Assembly: GCF_003386165.1 (NCBI RefSeq) | Contig: NZ_QRDV01000001.1 | Coordinates: forward strand, 186,001-250,000 | Length of the DNA: 64,000 nucleotides | Direction of reading: 5' to 3' | Origin: Winogradskyella eximia | Lineage (GTDB): Bacteria; Bacteroidota; Bacteroidia; Flavobacteriales; Flavobacteriaceae | Shown here: positions 55,754 through 64,000 of the stretch, in pieces | Numbering within the stretch: position 1 is the stretch's first letter | Layout: every line of letters begins with the position of its first letter | Translations under genes and position numbers: made by a program | Notes under the pieces: model-generated | Databases searched by the model: none | The model's input: only the letters and a program-made list of their open reading frames with translations | Told to the model about the DNA's origin: nothing

Positions 55754-56758
55754 ATGGATATTTACAAGCTTTTACAGCTTAATAGAAAAATTAAAAGTCA
55801 TAGAATTAAATTCTTGGGGCTTTATCTATTGCATAAATTTAATAAACGGTATTTAGCCGTTAACTTAGATCCTGTAATGGCTTGTAATTTGCGTTGTAAA
55901 ATGTGTTATTTTACGGATGAAGATTATGTAAAAACACTAAAAGGGCAATTTAATGATGAAGATTTAAACTTAGTTGCGAAAACTATTTTTAAACGTGCTT
56001 TAAAACTTCAAATAGGTTGTGGTACAGAACCAACCTTATATAAAAATCTTGTAAACGTAGTAGAGTTGGGGAAGAAGTATAATGTGCCTTATATTTCTAT
56101 AACCACAAATGCGAATTTATTAACAGAAGAAAAAATTGAAGCCCTTTTAAAGGCAGGACTAAATGAGTTTACAATCTCACTACATGGAGTAACAAAAGAA
56201 AGTTATGAAGGTTTTATGAAAAAAGCCAGTTATGAAAAATTTCATAATGCATTCAATGCTTTTAAGAAACTTAAAGAGAATTATGATTTTAAGGTGAGAA
56301 TTAACTACACTTTTAATAAAGATAATTTTTACGAATTAAGTGAGTTTTTTAATCATTTTGATGCCAAAAGTTTCGATATTTTGCAGATTCGTCCCATTCA
56401 GAAAATAGGAAACACAGAATACAATGATTTTGATATTTCATCATTAGTAGCTGATTATCCTAACCTTATTCAATCCATAAGGGAAACTTGCGTAAGTAAT
56501 AATATAATACTTATGGCTCCAAATTCAATATCAACGTTGAATTCAGAAAATCAATCGAGTTTTATTTTTAATTATACATTTTGTTATATCTCACCAGGCA
56601 AATTTTGGAAAGAAGGCTTTAATTGGAGGGAAGAAAGTTTTAATCAATATTCTAAAAAAATTGGATGGAGTAAATCGCTCTTTTCAAATATTTTTAAATC
56701 TAAAACAGAATTAAATTCGTTATCTAATCGATTGAATTACGAAATAGAACTGAATTGA
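55754..56758 (+). CDS. Radical SAM protein, SPASM-less
   Basis: A 334-residue radical SAM enzyme with CNLRCKMC (Cys44, Cys48, Cys51) binding the 4Fe-4S/SAM cluster, then the TIM-barrel motifs QIGCGTEPTLYKNL, SITTNANLL, TISLHGVTKESYEGFM and IRPIQKIGN. Only one further Cys (NYTFCYISPGKFW) is in the C-terminal half, so there is no full SPASM cluster. The substrate is unknown. It is last in the trhO-U32-ferredoxin run. Confidence 0.88.
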   Translation: MDIYKLLQLNRKIKSHRIKFLGLYLLHKFNKRYLAVNLDPVMACNLRCKMCYFTDEDYVKTLKGQFNDEDLNLVAKTIFKRALKLQIGCGTEPTLYKNLVNVVELGKKYNVPYISITTNANLLTEEKIEALLKAGLNEFTISLHGVTKESYEGFMKKASYEKFHNAFNAFKKLKENYDFKVRINYTFNKDNFYELSEFFNHFDAKSFDILQIRPIQKIGNTEYNDFDISSLVADYPNLIQSIRETCVSNNIILMAPNSISTLNSENQSSFIFNYTFCYISPGKFWKEGFNWREESFNQYSKKIGWSKSLFSNIFKSKTELNSLSNRLNYEIELN

Positions 56759-56978
56759 ATTATTTGTTTTATTGATTTTAATCTTCATAAAAATTTAAAA
56801 AACGTTCAATTGTTTTGAATAATTTGGTTGCGTTCTTTTAATCACATACCTAATTTAGCAAGGCAATAACAAATCAGACTTTAGATAACTAAAGAAATAA
56901 TCTTATCTTTACTCATTAATTATTTACGAATCCTATATCTAGATTTTTTAAATTCTAGATTTAATATATAAAATTTTT

Positions 56979-58214
56979 ATGGCTTGTAACAGTTGCTCAA
57001 CTGGTAAAGATGGCCAACCAAAAGGATGCAAAAACAACGGAACTTGTGGCACAGATAGTTGCAACAAACTTACGGTTTTTGATTGGTTAGCTAACATGTC
57101 GCTTCCAAACGGACAAGAACCATTTATTGGTGTCGAAGTGCGTTTTAAAAACGGCAGAAAAGAATATTACAGAAACACTGAAAATCTTACATTAAGTATT
57201 GGAGATATTGTGGCAACACAGGCTAAATCTGGTCACGATATTGGTATGGTTACTCTTACAGGAGAATTAGTAAGAGTGCAAATGAAGCGTAAGAAAGTAA
57301 GGCTTGATGATGCAGAAAATGTTCTAAAAATATATCGAAAAGCTTCTCAAAAAGATATTGACATTTGGTCTGAAGCCAGAGATAAGGAAGAACCAATGAA
57401 GGTTAAGGCACGTCAGTTTGCGATTGATCTTAATCTGAAAATGAAAATTTCCGATATTGAATTTCAAGGAGATGGTAGCAAAGCTACATTCTATTATACC
57501 GCAGAAGAACGTGTTGATTTTAGAGAGCTAATTAAAGTTTTCGCGCGTGAGTTTAGAACGCGTATAGAGATGAAGCAAGTTGGCTTTAGGCAAGAAGCAG
57601 CTAGACTTGGTGGTATTGGCTCTTGCGGAAGAGAATTGTGTTGTTCTACGTGGTTAACCGATTTCAGATCCGTAAGCACTTCTGCTGCACGTTATCAGCA
57701 ATTATCTTTAAATCCATTAAAACTTGCGGGACAATGTGGAAAGCTAAAATGTTGTCTTAATTATGAGTTAGATGCTTATTTAGATGCATTGAAAGCTTTT
57801 CCAAAATCTGATATAAAATTATATACAGACAAAGGAAATGCAGTTTGCCAAAAGACGGATATTTTTAAAGGTTTAATGTGGTATGCTTATGAAGGTGAAT
57901 GGATGAATTGGCATGTTATCACTACAGCTCAAGCCAATGAAATTATTGAAAAAAACAAGAAAAAAGAAAAAGTTGCAAACTTAGAGGAATATGCTGCTGA
58001 GCATATAGAAGATGCTAAAAATGAGTTTGAGAATGTTGTTGGTCAAGATAGTTTAACACGTTTTGATAGTCCAAAACCGAAAAACAAACGTAAAAACAAT
58101 AAGAACAATAGAAATAACAAGAATCGAAACAACAAAAACAAGTCTCAAAATCGAAATAGCAATCAAAAGCCTAAACCTAAAGCAAAAACAAATGCAAATG
58201 TTAAGAAAGACTAA
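56979..58214 (+). CDS. ricT: RicT/YaaT-like PSP1 domain protein with N-terminal Cys-rich extension
   Basis: The 411-residue protein has the PSP1/YaaT (RicT) core: VGVEVRFKNGRKEYYRN and AARLGGIGSCGRELCCSTWL, with LAGQCGKLKCCLNYE near residues 245-260. Before it lies a Cys-rich N-terminus (CNSCSTG, CKNNGTC, CNK), and after it a basic Asn/Lys-rich tail. The Bacillus homologue is part of the Ric complex that binds Fe-S clusters and affects RNA processing. In this non-sporulating lineage its target is unknown. It overlaps gldH by 17 bp. Confidence 0.9.
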   Translation: MACNSCSTGKDGQPKGCKNNGTCGTDSCNKLTVFDWLANMSLPNGQEPFIGVEVRFKNGRKEYYRNTENLTLSIGDIVATQAKSGHDIGMVTLTGELVRVQMKRKKVRLDDAENVLKIYRKASQKDIDIWSEARDKEEPMKVKARQFAIDLNLKMKISDIEFQGDGSKATFYYTAEERVDFRELIKVFAREFRTRIEMKQVGFRQEAARLGGIGSCGRELCCSTWLTDFRSVSTSAARYQQLSLNPLKLAGQCGKLKCCLNYELDAYLDALKAFPKSDIKLYTDKGNAVCQKTDIFKGLMWYAYEGEWMNWHVITTAQANEIIEKNKKKEKVANLEEYAAEHIEDAKNEFENVVGQDSLTRFDSPKPKNKRKNNKNNRNNKNRNNKNKSQNRNSNQKPKPKAKTNANVKKD

Positions 58215-58701
58215 AGGGTTATTTCTTGTCGTAATCAGTTGTTTTTTAATTACAAGTTGCGATTCCGATGCTATCTTTGATCAGTACAAATCTGTACCTA
58301 ATCAATGGCATAAAGATTCTATAGTTAGTTTTAATTTTAAAGCGCCAGACACTATACAGAATTATAATTTGTATGTAAATCTAAGAAATACAGATGCTTA
58401 TAAGTTTAGTAATTTGTTTCTTATTGTAGAATTAAATTATCCAAACGGAAAGGCTGTAAAAGATACATTAGAATATAAAATGGCAGCCCCTAATGGTGAG
58501 CTTCTGGGAACAGGTTTTTCCGATTTAAAAGAGAATAAATTGTGGTTTAGAGGCTACAAGGAACCTTTTAAATTTAATGAAGAAGGCGATTACTCGGTAG
58601 CTATTCAACATGCAATGCGTAACAACGGAGATGTTGATGGTGTGGAAAATTTACAAGGAATAACAGATATTGGTTTTAGAGTAGAACAGGCTCAAAAGTA
58701 A
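58198..58701 (+). CDS. gldH: Gliding motility lipoprotein GldH
   Basis: GldH is a lipoprotein needed for gliding and type IX secretion in Flavobacteria. The start is ATG 58198 (MLRKTKGLFLVVISCF), with ATG 58192 as the alternative; a longer frame back to 58063 overlaps ricT and lacks a signal sequence. The lipobox LITSC puts the lipid on Cys21. The mature beta-rich domain matches GldH (VPNQWHKDSIVSFNFKAPDT and NLFLIVELNYPNGKAVKDTL). It overlaps the ricT end by 17 bp and precedes the PBP1A gene by 5 bp. Confidence 0.9.
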   Translation: MLRKTKGLFLVVISCFLITSCDSDAIFDQYKSVPNQWHKDSIVSFNFKAPDTIQNYNLYVNLRNTDAYKFSNLFLIVELNYPNGKAVKDTLEYKMAAPNGELLGTGFSDLKENKLWFRGYKEPFKFNEEGDYSVAIQHAMRNNGDVDGVENLQGITDIGFRVEQAQK

Positions 58702-58706
58702 TAATT

Positions 58707-61064
58707 ATGGCAAAAAAGAAAACAACTCAATCTAAAACAGAAACATTAGATTATTCAAAATACGTTCGTTGGTTTTGGATCCTTTTTTTAAGTGGTATCG
58801 CTGCAATTGTATTATTGTTTTTATTGGCTTCTTTGGGAGGTTTAGGTGAAATGCCTGATTACACTAGATTAGAAAATCCAGAAACAAATTTAGCTACGGA
58901 AATTATTTCTTCGGATGATAAAACTCTAGGGAAATTCTATTTCGATGATAATAGAACTCCTGTAGGTTATGATGATTTGCCTAAAAATTTAGTTGATGCA
59001 CTAGTTGCAACAGAAGATGTGCGCTTTTATGAACACTCTGGTATAGATGCTAGAGGAACGTTGAGGGCAATATCTAGCTTAGGAAGTAGTGGTGGAGCGA
59101 GTACAATTTCTCAACAAGTTTCACGTCAATTATTTGTTGGTGTAGCATCCCCAAATACTTTAAGTAGATTAACTCAAAAAATCAAAGAATGGGTTATTGC
59201 TATTCGTTTAGAGCGTCAATACACAAAGGAAGAGATAATAGCAATGTATTTTAATATCTATGATTTTGGTAATAATGGTGATGGTATTAGATCTGCAGCT
59301 CGTATTTATTTTGGAAAAGAACCGAAAGACCTAGATTTAAAAGAATCAGCCATGTTGGTTGGGATGTTTAAGAATTCATCTTTATATAACCCTATTCCAT
59401 CAAGAAATCCTGTAGGAGTAAAGAATAGAAGAAATGTGGTATTGGCTCAAATGGCTAAATACGATTACATCACGCAGGAGGTCAAAGATTCACTACAAAA
59501 AACTGAATTAGATTTAAACTTTACACCAGAAACCCATAGCCAAGGTATTGCTACTTATTTTAGAGAATACTTAAGAGGTTTTATGAAGGAATGGGCCAAG
59601 GATAAAAAGAACAGAAAACCAGACGGAAGCAAATACGATTTATATAGTGATGGACTAAAAATATTTACCACTATAGATTCGCGTATGCAAAAATATGCAG
59701 AAGATGCTGTAGCCCAACACATGCCAAGACTACAAGCAGAATTTGATAATCAGAATACTCCAGAGCGTAATAAAACAGCTCCGTTCTTAGAACTCAGTAC
59801 ATCTGAGATTAATAAATTACTGAACGATGGAATGAAGCGTGGTGAGCGTTGGAGAATTCTTAAGGAGCAAGGTAAATCAGAAAAAGAGATTAGAGCTTCG
59901 TTTCAAAAACCTACCGAAATGAGGGTTTTTAAATGGATAGATGGTAAAGCAAGTGAAGTCGATACGGTTATGAAACCTATAGATTCTATGCGTTATTACA
60001 AATCTTTTTTACGTCCAGGTATGATGTCTATGGATCCGCTTACAGGGCATGTAAAAGCTTGGGTTGGAGGTATGAATTATAAACATTTTCAATACGACAT
60101 GGTGAAACAAGGAGCAAGACAAGTAGGCTCTACGTTTAAACCATTTGTATATGCCACAGCGATAGATCAGTTGCAATTTTCACCTTGCGATTCTTTTCCT
60201 AGAACCCAAATTACTATAGAGGCTAATAAGTATGGAAATCCTGAGCCTTGGACCACTAAAAACTCCGATGGTAAATATTCAGGTAAGCAAACATTAAAAG
60301 ATGCCTTGGCTAGTTCTACAAATACAGTTACTGCGCGTTTAATGAATGAGATTGGACCACAACCTGTGGTAGAAATGGCGAAAAAATTAGGTATAACTTC
60401 AGATATTTTGCCTGTACCTGCAATTGCATTAGGTACTGCCGATATTTCTGTTTATGAGATGGTAGCTGCTTATTCTACATTTGCTAATAAAGGGGTTTAT
60501 AATAAGCCAGTTATGGTTACTCGAATAGAGGATAAAAATGGTACCGTCCTTTATCAGTTTGCTCCAGAGAGTAAGGATGTATTAAGTGAAGAGGTTGCTT
60601 ATGTTACAGTAAATCTTATGGAAGGTGTTACACAAGCTGGTTCTTCAGGAGGACGTTTAAGGTCTAAAGGCGTTGATAAGTACAATGTTATGTATAGAGA
60701 GGTAATGACAGGTTATCCATATGAATTAGATAATCCAATAGCCGGAAAAACGGGAACAACTCAAAACCAAAGTGACGGCTGGTTTATGGGTATAGTACCT
60801 AACTTGGTTACTGGTGTTTGGGTTGGTGCAGAAGATAGGGCAGCCCATTTTAAAAGTATTACTTATGGTCAAGGAGCCACTATGGCACTGCCAATTTGGG
60901 GATTATACATGAAGGCTTGTTATGCAGATAAAACTTTAAATGTTTCAAAAGCGAAGTTTGAGAAGCCTGCCAACTTAAAAATTAATGTTGATTGTAAGGT
61001 TAAAGGAGAAGGTGATCTTGGTAGCAATGAAGATCCTGAGGATACTATAGATTTTGATTTCTAA
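58707..61064 (+). CDS. Penicillin-binding protein 1A, bifunctional transglycosylase/transpeptidase
   Basis: A class A PBP of 785 residues: a membrane helix at about 22-43, the GT51 domain with ATEDVRFYEHSG (catalytic Glu103), and a transpeptidase domain with GSTFKPFV (SxxK near 474-477), SSTN (near 535) and KTGT (near 680). A long linker sits between them. It builds and crosslinks peptidoglycan from lipid II at the inner membrane. It is translationally close (5 bp) to gldH. Confidence 0.96.
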   Translation: MAKKKTTQSKTETLDYSKYVRWFWILFLSGIAAIVLLFLLASLGGLGEMPDYTRLENPETNLATEIISSDDKTLGKFYFDDNRTPVGYDDLPKNLVDALVATEDVRFYEHSGIDARGTLRAISSLGSSGGASTISQQVSRQLFVGVASPNTLSRLTQKIKEWVIAIRLERQYTKEEIIAMYFNIYDFGNNGDGIRSAARIYFGKEPKDLDLKESAMLVGMFKNSSLYNPIPSRNPVGVKNRRNVVLAQMAKYDYITQEVKDSLQKTELDLNFTPETHSQGIATYFREYLRGFMKEWAKDKKNRKPDGSKYDLYSDGLKIFTTIDSRMQKYAEDAVAQHMPRLQAEFDNQNTPERNKTAPFLELSTSEINKLLNDGMKRGERWRILKEQGKSEKEIRASFQKPTEMRVFKWIDGKASEVDTVMKPIDSMRYYKSFLRPGMMSMDPLTGHVKAWVGGMNYKHFQYDMVKQGARQVGSTFKPFVYATAIDQLQFSPCDSFPRTQITIEANKYGNPEPWTTKNSDGKYSGKQTLKDALASSTNTVTARLMNEIGPQPVVEMAKKLGITSDILPVPAIALGTADISVYEMVAAYSTFANKGVYNKPVMVTRIEDKNGTVLYQFAPESKDVLSEEVAYVTVNLMEGVTQAGSSGGRLRSKGVDKYNVMYREVMTGYPYELDNPIAGKTGTTQNQSDGWFMGIVPNLVTGVWVGAEDRAAHFKSITYGQGATMALPIWGLYMKACYADKTLNVSKAKFEKPANLKINVDCKVKGEGDLGSNEDPEDTIDFDF

Positions 61065-61119
61065 AAACAGACAATAGTCACACCCTTATTTTATGATTAT
61101 TAATTATAAGTTTTGAACT

Positions 61120-61127
61120 TAGTTTTG
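61120..61127 (+). promoter_or_regulatory. -7 element of the CoA transferase operon
   Basis: TAGTTTTG matches TAnnTTTG, 29 nt before the ATG at 61157. The -33 box is not clear. Confidence 0.4.
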
Positions 61128-61156
61128 TATTTTTCAGAAGCAAAATTTTTCAAAAT

Positions 61157-61858
61157 ATGATTAATAAAAAAGTAGCGAATATTACTGAAGCACTACTTGG
61201 TGTAGAAGATAATATGACCTTTATGTTTGGTGGTTTTGGCTTATCTGGCATTCCAGAAAATGCCATTGCAGAACTTGTAAAACGTAATATAAAAGGTTTA
61301 ACATGTATTTCTAATAATGCAGGAGTTGACGATTTTGGTTTAGGTTTATTGTTGCATCAAAAGCAAATAAAAAAGATGGTCTCATCTTATGTTGGTGAAA
61401 ACGATGAATTTGAACGTCAAATGCTTTCAGGAGAATTAGATGTAGAGTTAATTCCACAAGGTACATTAGCCGAAAGATGCAGAGCAGCACAAGCTGGTTT
61501 TCCTGCAATTTATACACCAGCTGGTTATGGAACAGAAGTAGCAGAAGGTAAAGAAACAAGAGAGTTTGACGGTAAGATGCATGTGTTAGAATATGCGTTT
61601 AAAGCTGATTTTGCCTTTATAAAAGCTTGGAAAGGTGATGCCGCAGGAAATCTCATTTTTAAAGGTACAGCAAGAAATTTTAATCCTAATATGTGTGGCG
61701 CAGCAAAAGTAACCGTTGTTGAGGTCGAAGAATTGGTACCTGTTGGTGAGTTAGATCCTAATCAAATTCATATTCCAGGTATTTTTGTACAGCGCATTTT
61801 TAAAGGTGAGACCTATGAGAAGAGAATTGAACAACTAACCGTTAGACAAAGAGTATAG
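61157..61858 (+). CDS. scoA: 3-oxoacid CoA-transferase subunit A
   Basis: The alpha chain of a class I CoA transferase that moves CoA between succinyl-CoA (or acetyl-CoA) and acetoacetate or another short acid. The 233-residue protein has [15 protein letters not shown] (about 23-37), [14 protein letters not shown] and [13 protein letters not shown], all typical of subunit A. The B subunit follows after 2 bp. Substrate preference cannot be fixed from sequence; SCOT-type is likely. Confidence 0.93.
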   Translation: MINKKVANITEALLGVEDNMTFMFGGFGLSGIPENAIAELVKRNIKGLTCISNNAGVDDFGLGLLLHQKQIKKMVSSYVGENDEFERQMLSGELDVELIPQGTLAERCRAAQAGFPAIYTPAGYGTEVAEGKETREFDGKMHVLEYAFKADFAFIKAWKGDAAGNLIFKGTARNFNPNMCGAAKVTVVEVEELVPVGELDPNQIHIPGIFVQRIFKGETYEKRIEQLTVRQRV

Positions 61859-61860
61859 TT

Positions 61861-62514
61861 ATGTTAGATAAAAACGGAATAGCAAAACGTATTGCGAAAG
61901 AAGTAGAGGATGGATTTTATGTAAACCTAGGCATTGGTATACCAACCTTAGTTGCAAATTATGTAAGAGATGATATTGAAGTAGAGTTTCAAAGTGAGAA
62001 CGGTGTTTTAGGCATGGGACCATTTCCTTTTGAAGGAGAAGAAGATGCAGATGTCATTAATGCAGGTAAACAAACAATAACAACACTACCTGGAGCAAGC
62101 TTCTTTGATTCTGCCATGAGTTTTGCTATGATTAGAGGGAAACATGTAGATTTAACAATACTTGGAGCCATGGAGGTGTCGGAAAATGGAGATATCGCAA
62201 ACTGGAAGATTCCTGGTAAAATGGTGAAAGGTATGGGTGGAGCTATGGACTTGGTGGCAAGTGCTGAGAATATTATTGTGGCTATGATGCATACCAACAG
62301 AGCGGGTGAGTCTAAGTTATTGAAAAATTGCTCTTTACCATTAACTGGAGTCGGTTGTGTAAAGAAAATAGTAACCAACATGGCTGTTATTGAGGTAACC
62401 GCAAAAGGGTTTAAACTTTTAGAGCGTGCACCAGGAGTTTCAGTAGAGGCTATTAAAAATGCGACAGAAGGTGAATTAATAATTGAAGGTGATATTCCGG
62501 AAATGGAAATATAA
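61861..62514 (+). CDS. scoB: 3-oxoacid CoA-transferase subunit B
   Basis: The beta chain carrying the catalytic Glu, which forms the glutamyl-CoA intermediate: SENGVLGMGP places it at Glu46. GIGIPTLV (24-31) and GGAMDLV are also typical. The 217-residue length is normal. It pairs with the A subunit 2 bp upstream and is followed by an intrinsic terminator 21 bp past the stop. Confidence 0.95.
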   Translation: MLDKNGIAKRIAKEVEDGFYVNLGIGIPTLVANYVRDDIEVEFQSENGVLGMGPFPFEGEEDADVINAGKQTITTLPGASFFDSAMSFAMIRGKHVDLTILGAMEVSENGDIANWKIPGKMVKGMGGAMDLVASAENIIVAMMHTNRAGESKLLKNCSLPLTGVGCVKKIVTNMAVIEVTAKGFKLLERAPGVSVEAIKNATEGELIIEGDIPEMEI

Positions 62515-62534
62515 ATAATGTGATATAATTTAAT

Positions 62535-62564
62535 TAAGCCGCTAATTTTAGCGGCTTTTTTTGT
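62535..62564 (+). terminator. Intrinsic terminator of the CoA transferase operon
   Basis: AAGCCGCTAA (62536-62545) and TTAGCGGCTT (62548-62557) make a perfect 10-bp stem (terminal pairs open to give the loop), followed by seven or eight T. Confidence 0.9.
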
Positions 62565-62712
62565 AAGAATAATCTTTGTTGTAGATTCTAAATGTTAAAA
62601 TTAAATGTATTTCATCGATTTATAATGTATTTAGACTGATTAATTAGAAATATGTTTCATATTGCAGTCCCAAATAAAACGAATGAATTTAACATAAATT
62701 TTAATTTACCTT

Positions 62713-62744
62713 TTTGCCCCAAATAACCTTTTTTGCCCCAAACC
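62713..62744. repeat. Tandem repeat TTTTTGCCCCAAA upstream of the orphan small ORF
   Basis: TTTTTGCCCCAAA occurs at 62713-62725 and 62732-62744, 19 bp apart. It is the only GC-rich motif in a very AT-rich stretch and lies 18 bp before the ATG at 62763. It looks like a paired regulator site. Confidence 0.45.
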
Positions 62745-62762
62745 TACTATAAATTATTAATT

Positions 62763-62888
62763 ATGAAAATTAATTCAAATCTACCAGAACCTACTTTACA
62801 TGAAAATGAAGAATTTTCAATTTTAGAAAACACTTTGGAGTTAGTCTCAAATGTTTTAAAATTAGCAAAAAAAGTGTTCATGCTATAA
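62763..62888 (+). CDS. Candidate 41-residue protein
   Basis: The frame starts ATG 62763 and ends TAA 62888, overlapping the stop of the opposite ABC gene by 6 bp. The product is acidic then amphipathic: polar NSNLPEPTLHENEE followed by a probable amphipathic helix (FSILENTLELVSNVLKLAKKVFML). No family is recognised. Support is limited to a clean frame, the tandem motif upstream and a position between two genes with no other content. Confidence 0.35.
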   Translation: MKINSNLPEPTLHENEEFSILENTLELVSNVLKLAKKVFML

Positions 62889-64000
62889 ACCTTTTGGGAT
62901 AGCATGAATTAACTTTTTTGTATAGCTTTTTTGTGGTGATGTATAAATAATATCCGCGTCTCCAATTTCTTCAATTTTACCCTTATTCATCACTAACAAT
63001 TGGTCTGCCATATATTTTACAACGGCTAAATCGTGCGAAATAAATATATAGGTAAATCCAAATTGTGCCTTTAAATCATTTAATAAATTTAAAACTTGTG
63101 CTTGTACAGAAATATCTAGTGCAGAAACAGATTCATCACAAACAATAAGCTGAGGTTCTAAAGCAATTGTTCTCGCTATACCGACACGTTGACGTTGACC
63201 TCCCGAAAATTCATGAGGATACCGATCAAAAGCAGAGGCATCTAAACCTACTTTCTCTAAGATAGTTATTACCTTTTCTTTACGATCGTTATTTGTGTTT
63301 CCAATATTGTGAACCTTCATAGGTTCTAAAATAGCATTACCAACTGTTAAACGAGGGTTTAGTGAAGCAAAAGGATCTTGGAATATAATCTGAATATCCT
63401 TTCTTAAAGTTCGCATTTCTGACCGACTTAAATTAACGATATCTTGTCCTTTATATAAAATACGTCCAGAGGTCGCTTTATCTAATTGTAAAATAGCATT
63501 TCCTAAAGTCGATTTTCCACAACCAGATTCACCTACTAAACCTAAAGTTTCGCCAGGGAACACTTTAAAACTCACATCATCAACAGCATTAAAAGCTTGG
63601 TCTTTAGAAAACCACCCGGTTTTTGAAAAATATGTTTTTTCTACGTTTAAGATTTCTAATAATGGTTGTTGTGCATATAGTTTTTCATGATTTTTTATTC
63701 TCTCAGCTTTAGAGATAATGTCTTTGTTAACAGTGTCTGCCATAAAATCTGAAATAGTAGGTAACTGTTTCAAACGAAATTCGGTTGAAGGTCTTGCGGC
63801 AATTAATGCTTTTGTATAATTGTGCTTAGGTGCATTAAATATCTTATTAGTTGAGCCTTGTTCTACAATTTCACCCTGATACATCACTAAAACTCTGTCC
63901 GCCAATTCTGAAACCAATGACAAATCATGTGAAATGAATAACACGCTCATTTTTGTTTCTGTTTGAATGGTTTTTAATAGCTCTAAAATTTCTTTTTGAA
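62883..64000 (-). CDS. Peptide ABC transporter ATP-binding protein with two fused nucleotide-binding domains (5' end outside window)
   Basis: The frame stays open past the right edge; a Met at 63950 is internal, so the gene is partial. The first domain is cut: only its tail, ISHDLSLVSELADRVLVMYQGEIVEQG, is seen. The second domain is complete, with Walker A GESGCGKST, signature SGGQRQRVGIARTIAL, Walker B LIVCDESVSALD and H-loop ISHDLAV. Between them is the oligopeptide-type linker with NVEKTYFSKTGWF. Two NBDs in one chain fit YejF/DppDF-like peptide importers. Permease genes would lie beyond the window. Confidence 0.9.
   Translation of the reverse strand, partial: QKEILELLKTIQTETKMSVLFISHDLSLVSELADRVLVMYQGEIVEQGSTNKIFNAPKHNYTKALIAARPSTEFRLKQLPTISDFMADTVNKDIISKAERIKNHEKLYAQQPLLEILNVEKTYFSKTGWFSKDQAFNAVDDVSFKVFPGETLGLVGESGCGKSTLGNAILQLDKATSGRILYKGQDIVNLSRSEMRTLRKDIQIIFQDPFASLNPRLTVGNAILEPMKVHNIGNTNNDRKEKVITILEKVGLDASAFDRYPHEFSGGQRQRVGIARTIALEPQLIVCDESVSALDISVQAQVLNLLNDLKAQFGFTYIFISHDLAVVKYMADQLLVMNKGKIEEIGDADIIYTSPQKSYTKKLIHAIPKGL

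Noticed and set aside
56820..56840. Minus-strand GAACGCAACC, similar to the ECF -35 motif
   Set aside because: No CATCTA at the 15-nt spacing and no minus-strand gene behind it.
63950..63950. Met at 63950 as the start of the ABC ATPase
   Set aside because: The frame stays open to the window edge, and the Met is in the middle of the first nucleotide-binding domain.

Overview
The window is AT-rich chromosomal DNA from a gliding or T9SS-bearing member of the Flavobacteriaceae (Bacteroidota). The signs are the gliding/type IX secretion lipoproteins SprE/PorW and GldH, two very large secreted proteins with T9SS C-terminal sorting domains, a TonB-dependent receptor with a DUF4374 partner, many lipoboxes, promoters of the Bacteroidota TAnnTTTG type, and an F-type ATPase operon without the beta and epsilon genes. 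No rRNA, tRNA, CRISPR array, insertion sequence or prophage was seen. It reads as a mostly conserved core-genome segment, with a few lineage-specific cassettes.

Layout. 1-2.3 kb: end of a surface-polysaccharide region (GT4 glycosyltransferase cut by the window edge, CapK-like adenylating enzyme). 2.4-7.4 kb: purD, two small Flavobacteriaceae membrane proteins, upp, a DUF4254 protein and a family-9 glycosyltransferase. 7.5-16 kb: two giant T9SS cargo proteins (an IPT/TIG-domain protein and an HExxH protease-like PKD protein) that share a homologous C-terminal module. 16-25.9 kb: dprA, an HU-SPOR fusion, an acyl-CoA thioesterase, then a long minus-strand run of envelope genes (flippase, dut, nucleotidyltransferase, ABM-like protein, TPR protein, DUF4292 lipoprotein, EnvC-type factor). 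26-27.6 kb: a lipoprotein family with an internal duplication. 27.7-36.6 kb: sprE/porW, bactofilin, atpZ, DUF6168, atpB-E-F-H-A-G, apparently one transcription direction closed by a strong terminator. 36.7-41.4 kb: a tightly coupled PadR regulator, three paralogous membrane proteins and an ABC exporter. 41.5-44.8 kb: ferredoxin-NADP reductase-like protein, a 59-residue membrane protein, trpS and plsC. 44.9-47.5 kb: lipoprotein, ECF sigma factor and anti-sigma/outer-membrane barrel operon. 47.6-52.6 kb: recA, DUF4374 lipoprotein and TonB receptor. 53.2-56.8 kb: trhO, U32 peptidase-family protein, ferredoxin, radical SAM protein. 57-62.5 kb: ricT, gldH, PBP1A and a two-subunit CoA transferase. 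62.7-64 kb: a 41-codon orphan ORF and a double-NBD peptide ABC ATPase cut by the right edge.

Most notable: the promoter of the ECF sigma operon (14 identical bases ending in GCAACC, 15-nt spacer, CATCTA) has a near-exact copy 5 kb away. That copy drives transcription into a gene-free stretch ending in an intrinsic terminator, so it predicts a sigma-dependent small RNA of about 260 nt. Also notable are a perfect 9+9-bp inverted repeat over the padR promoter, a 21-bp-period direct repeat resembling LytTR sites upstream of a T9SS cargo gene, and a possible tRNA-wobble hydroxylation cluster (TrhO plus U32 protein plus ferredoxin).
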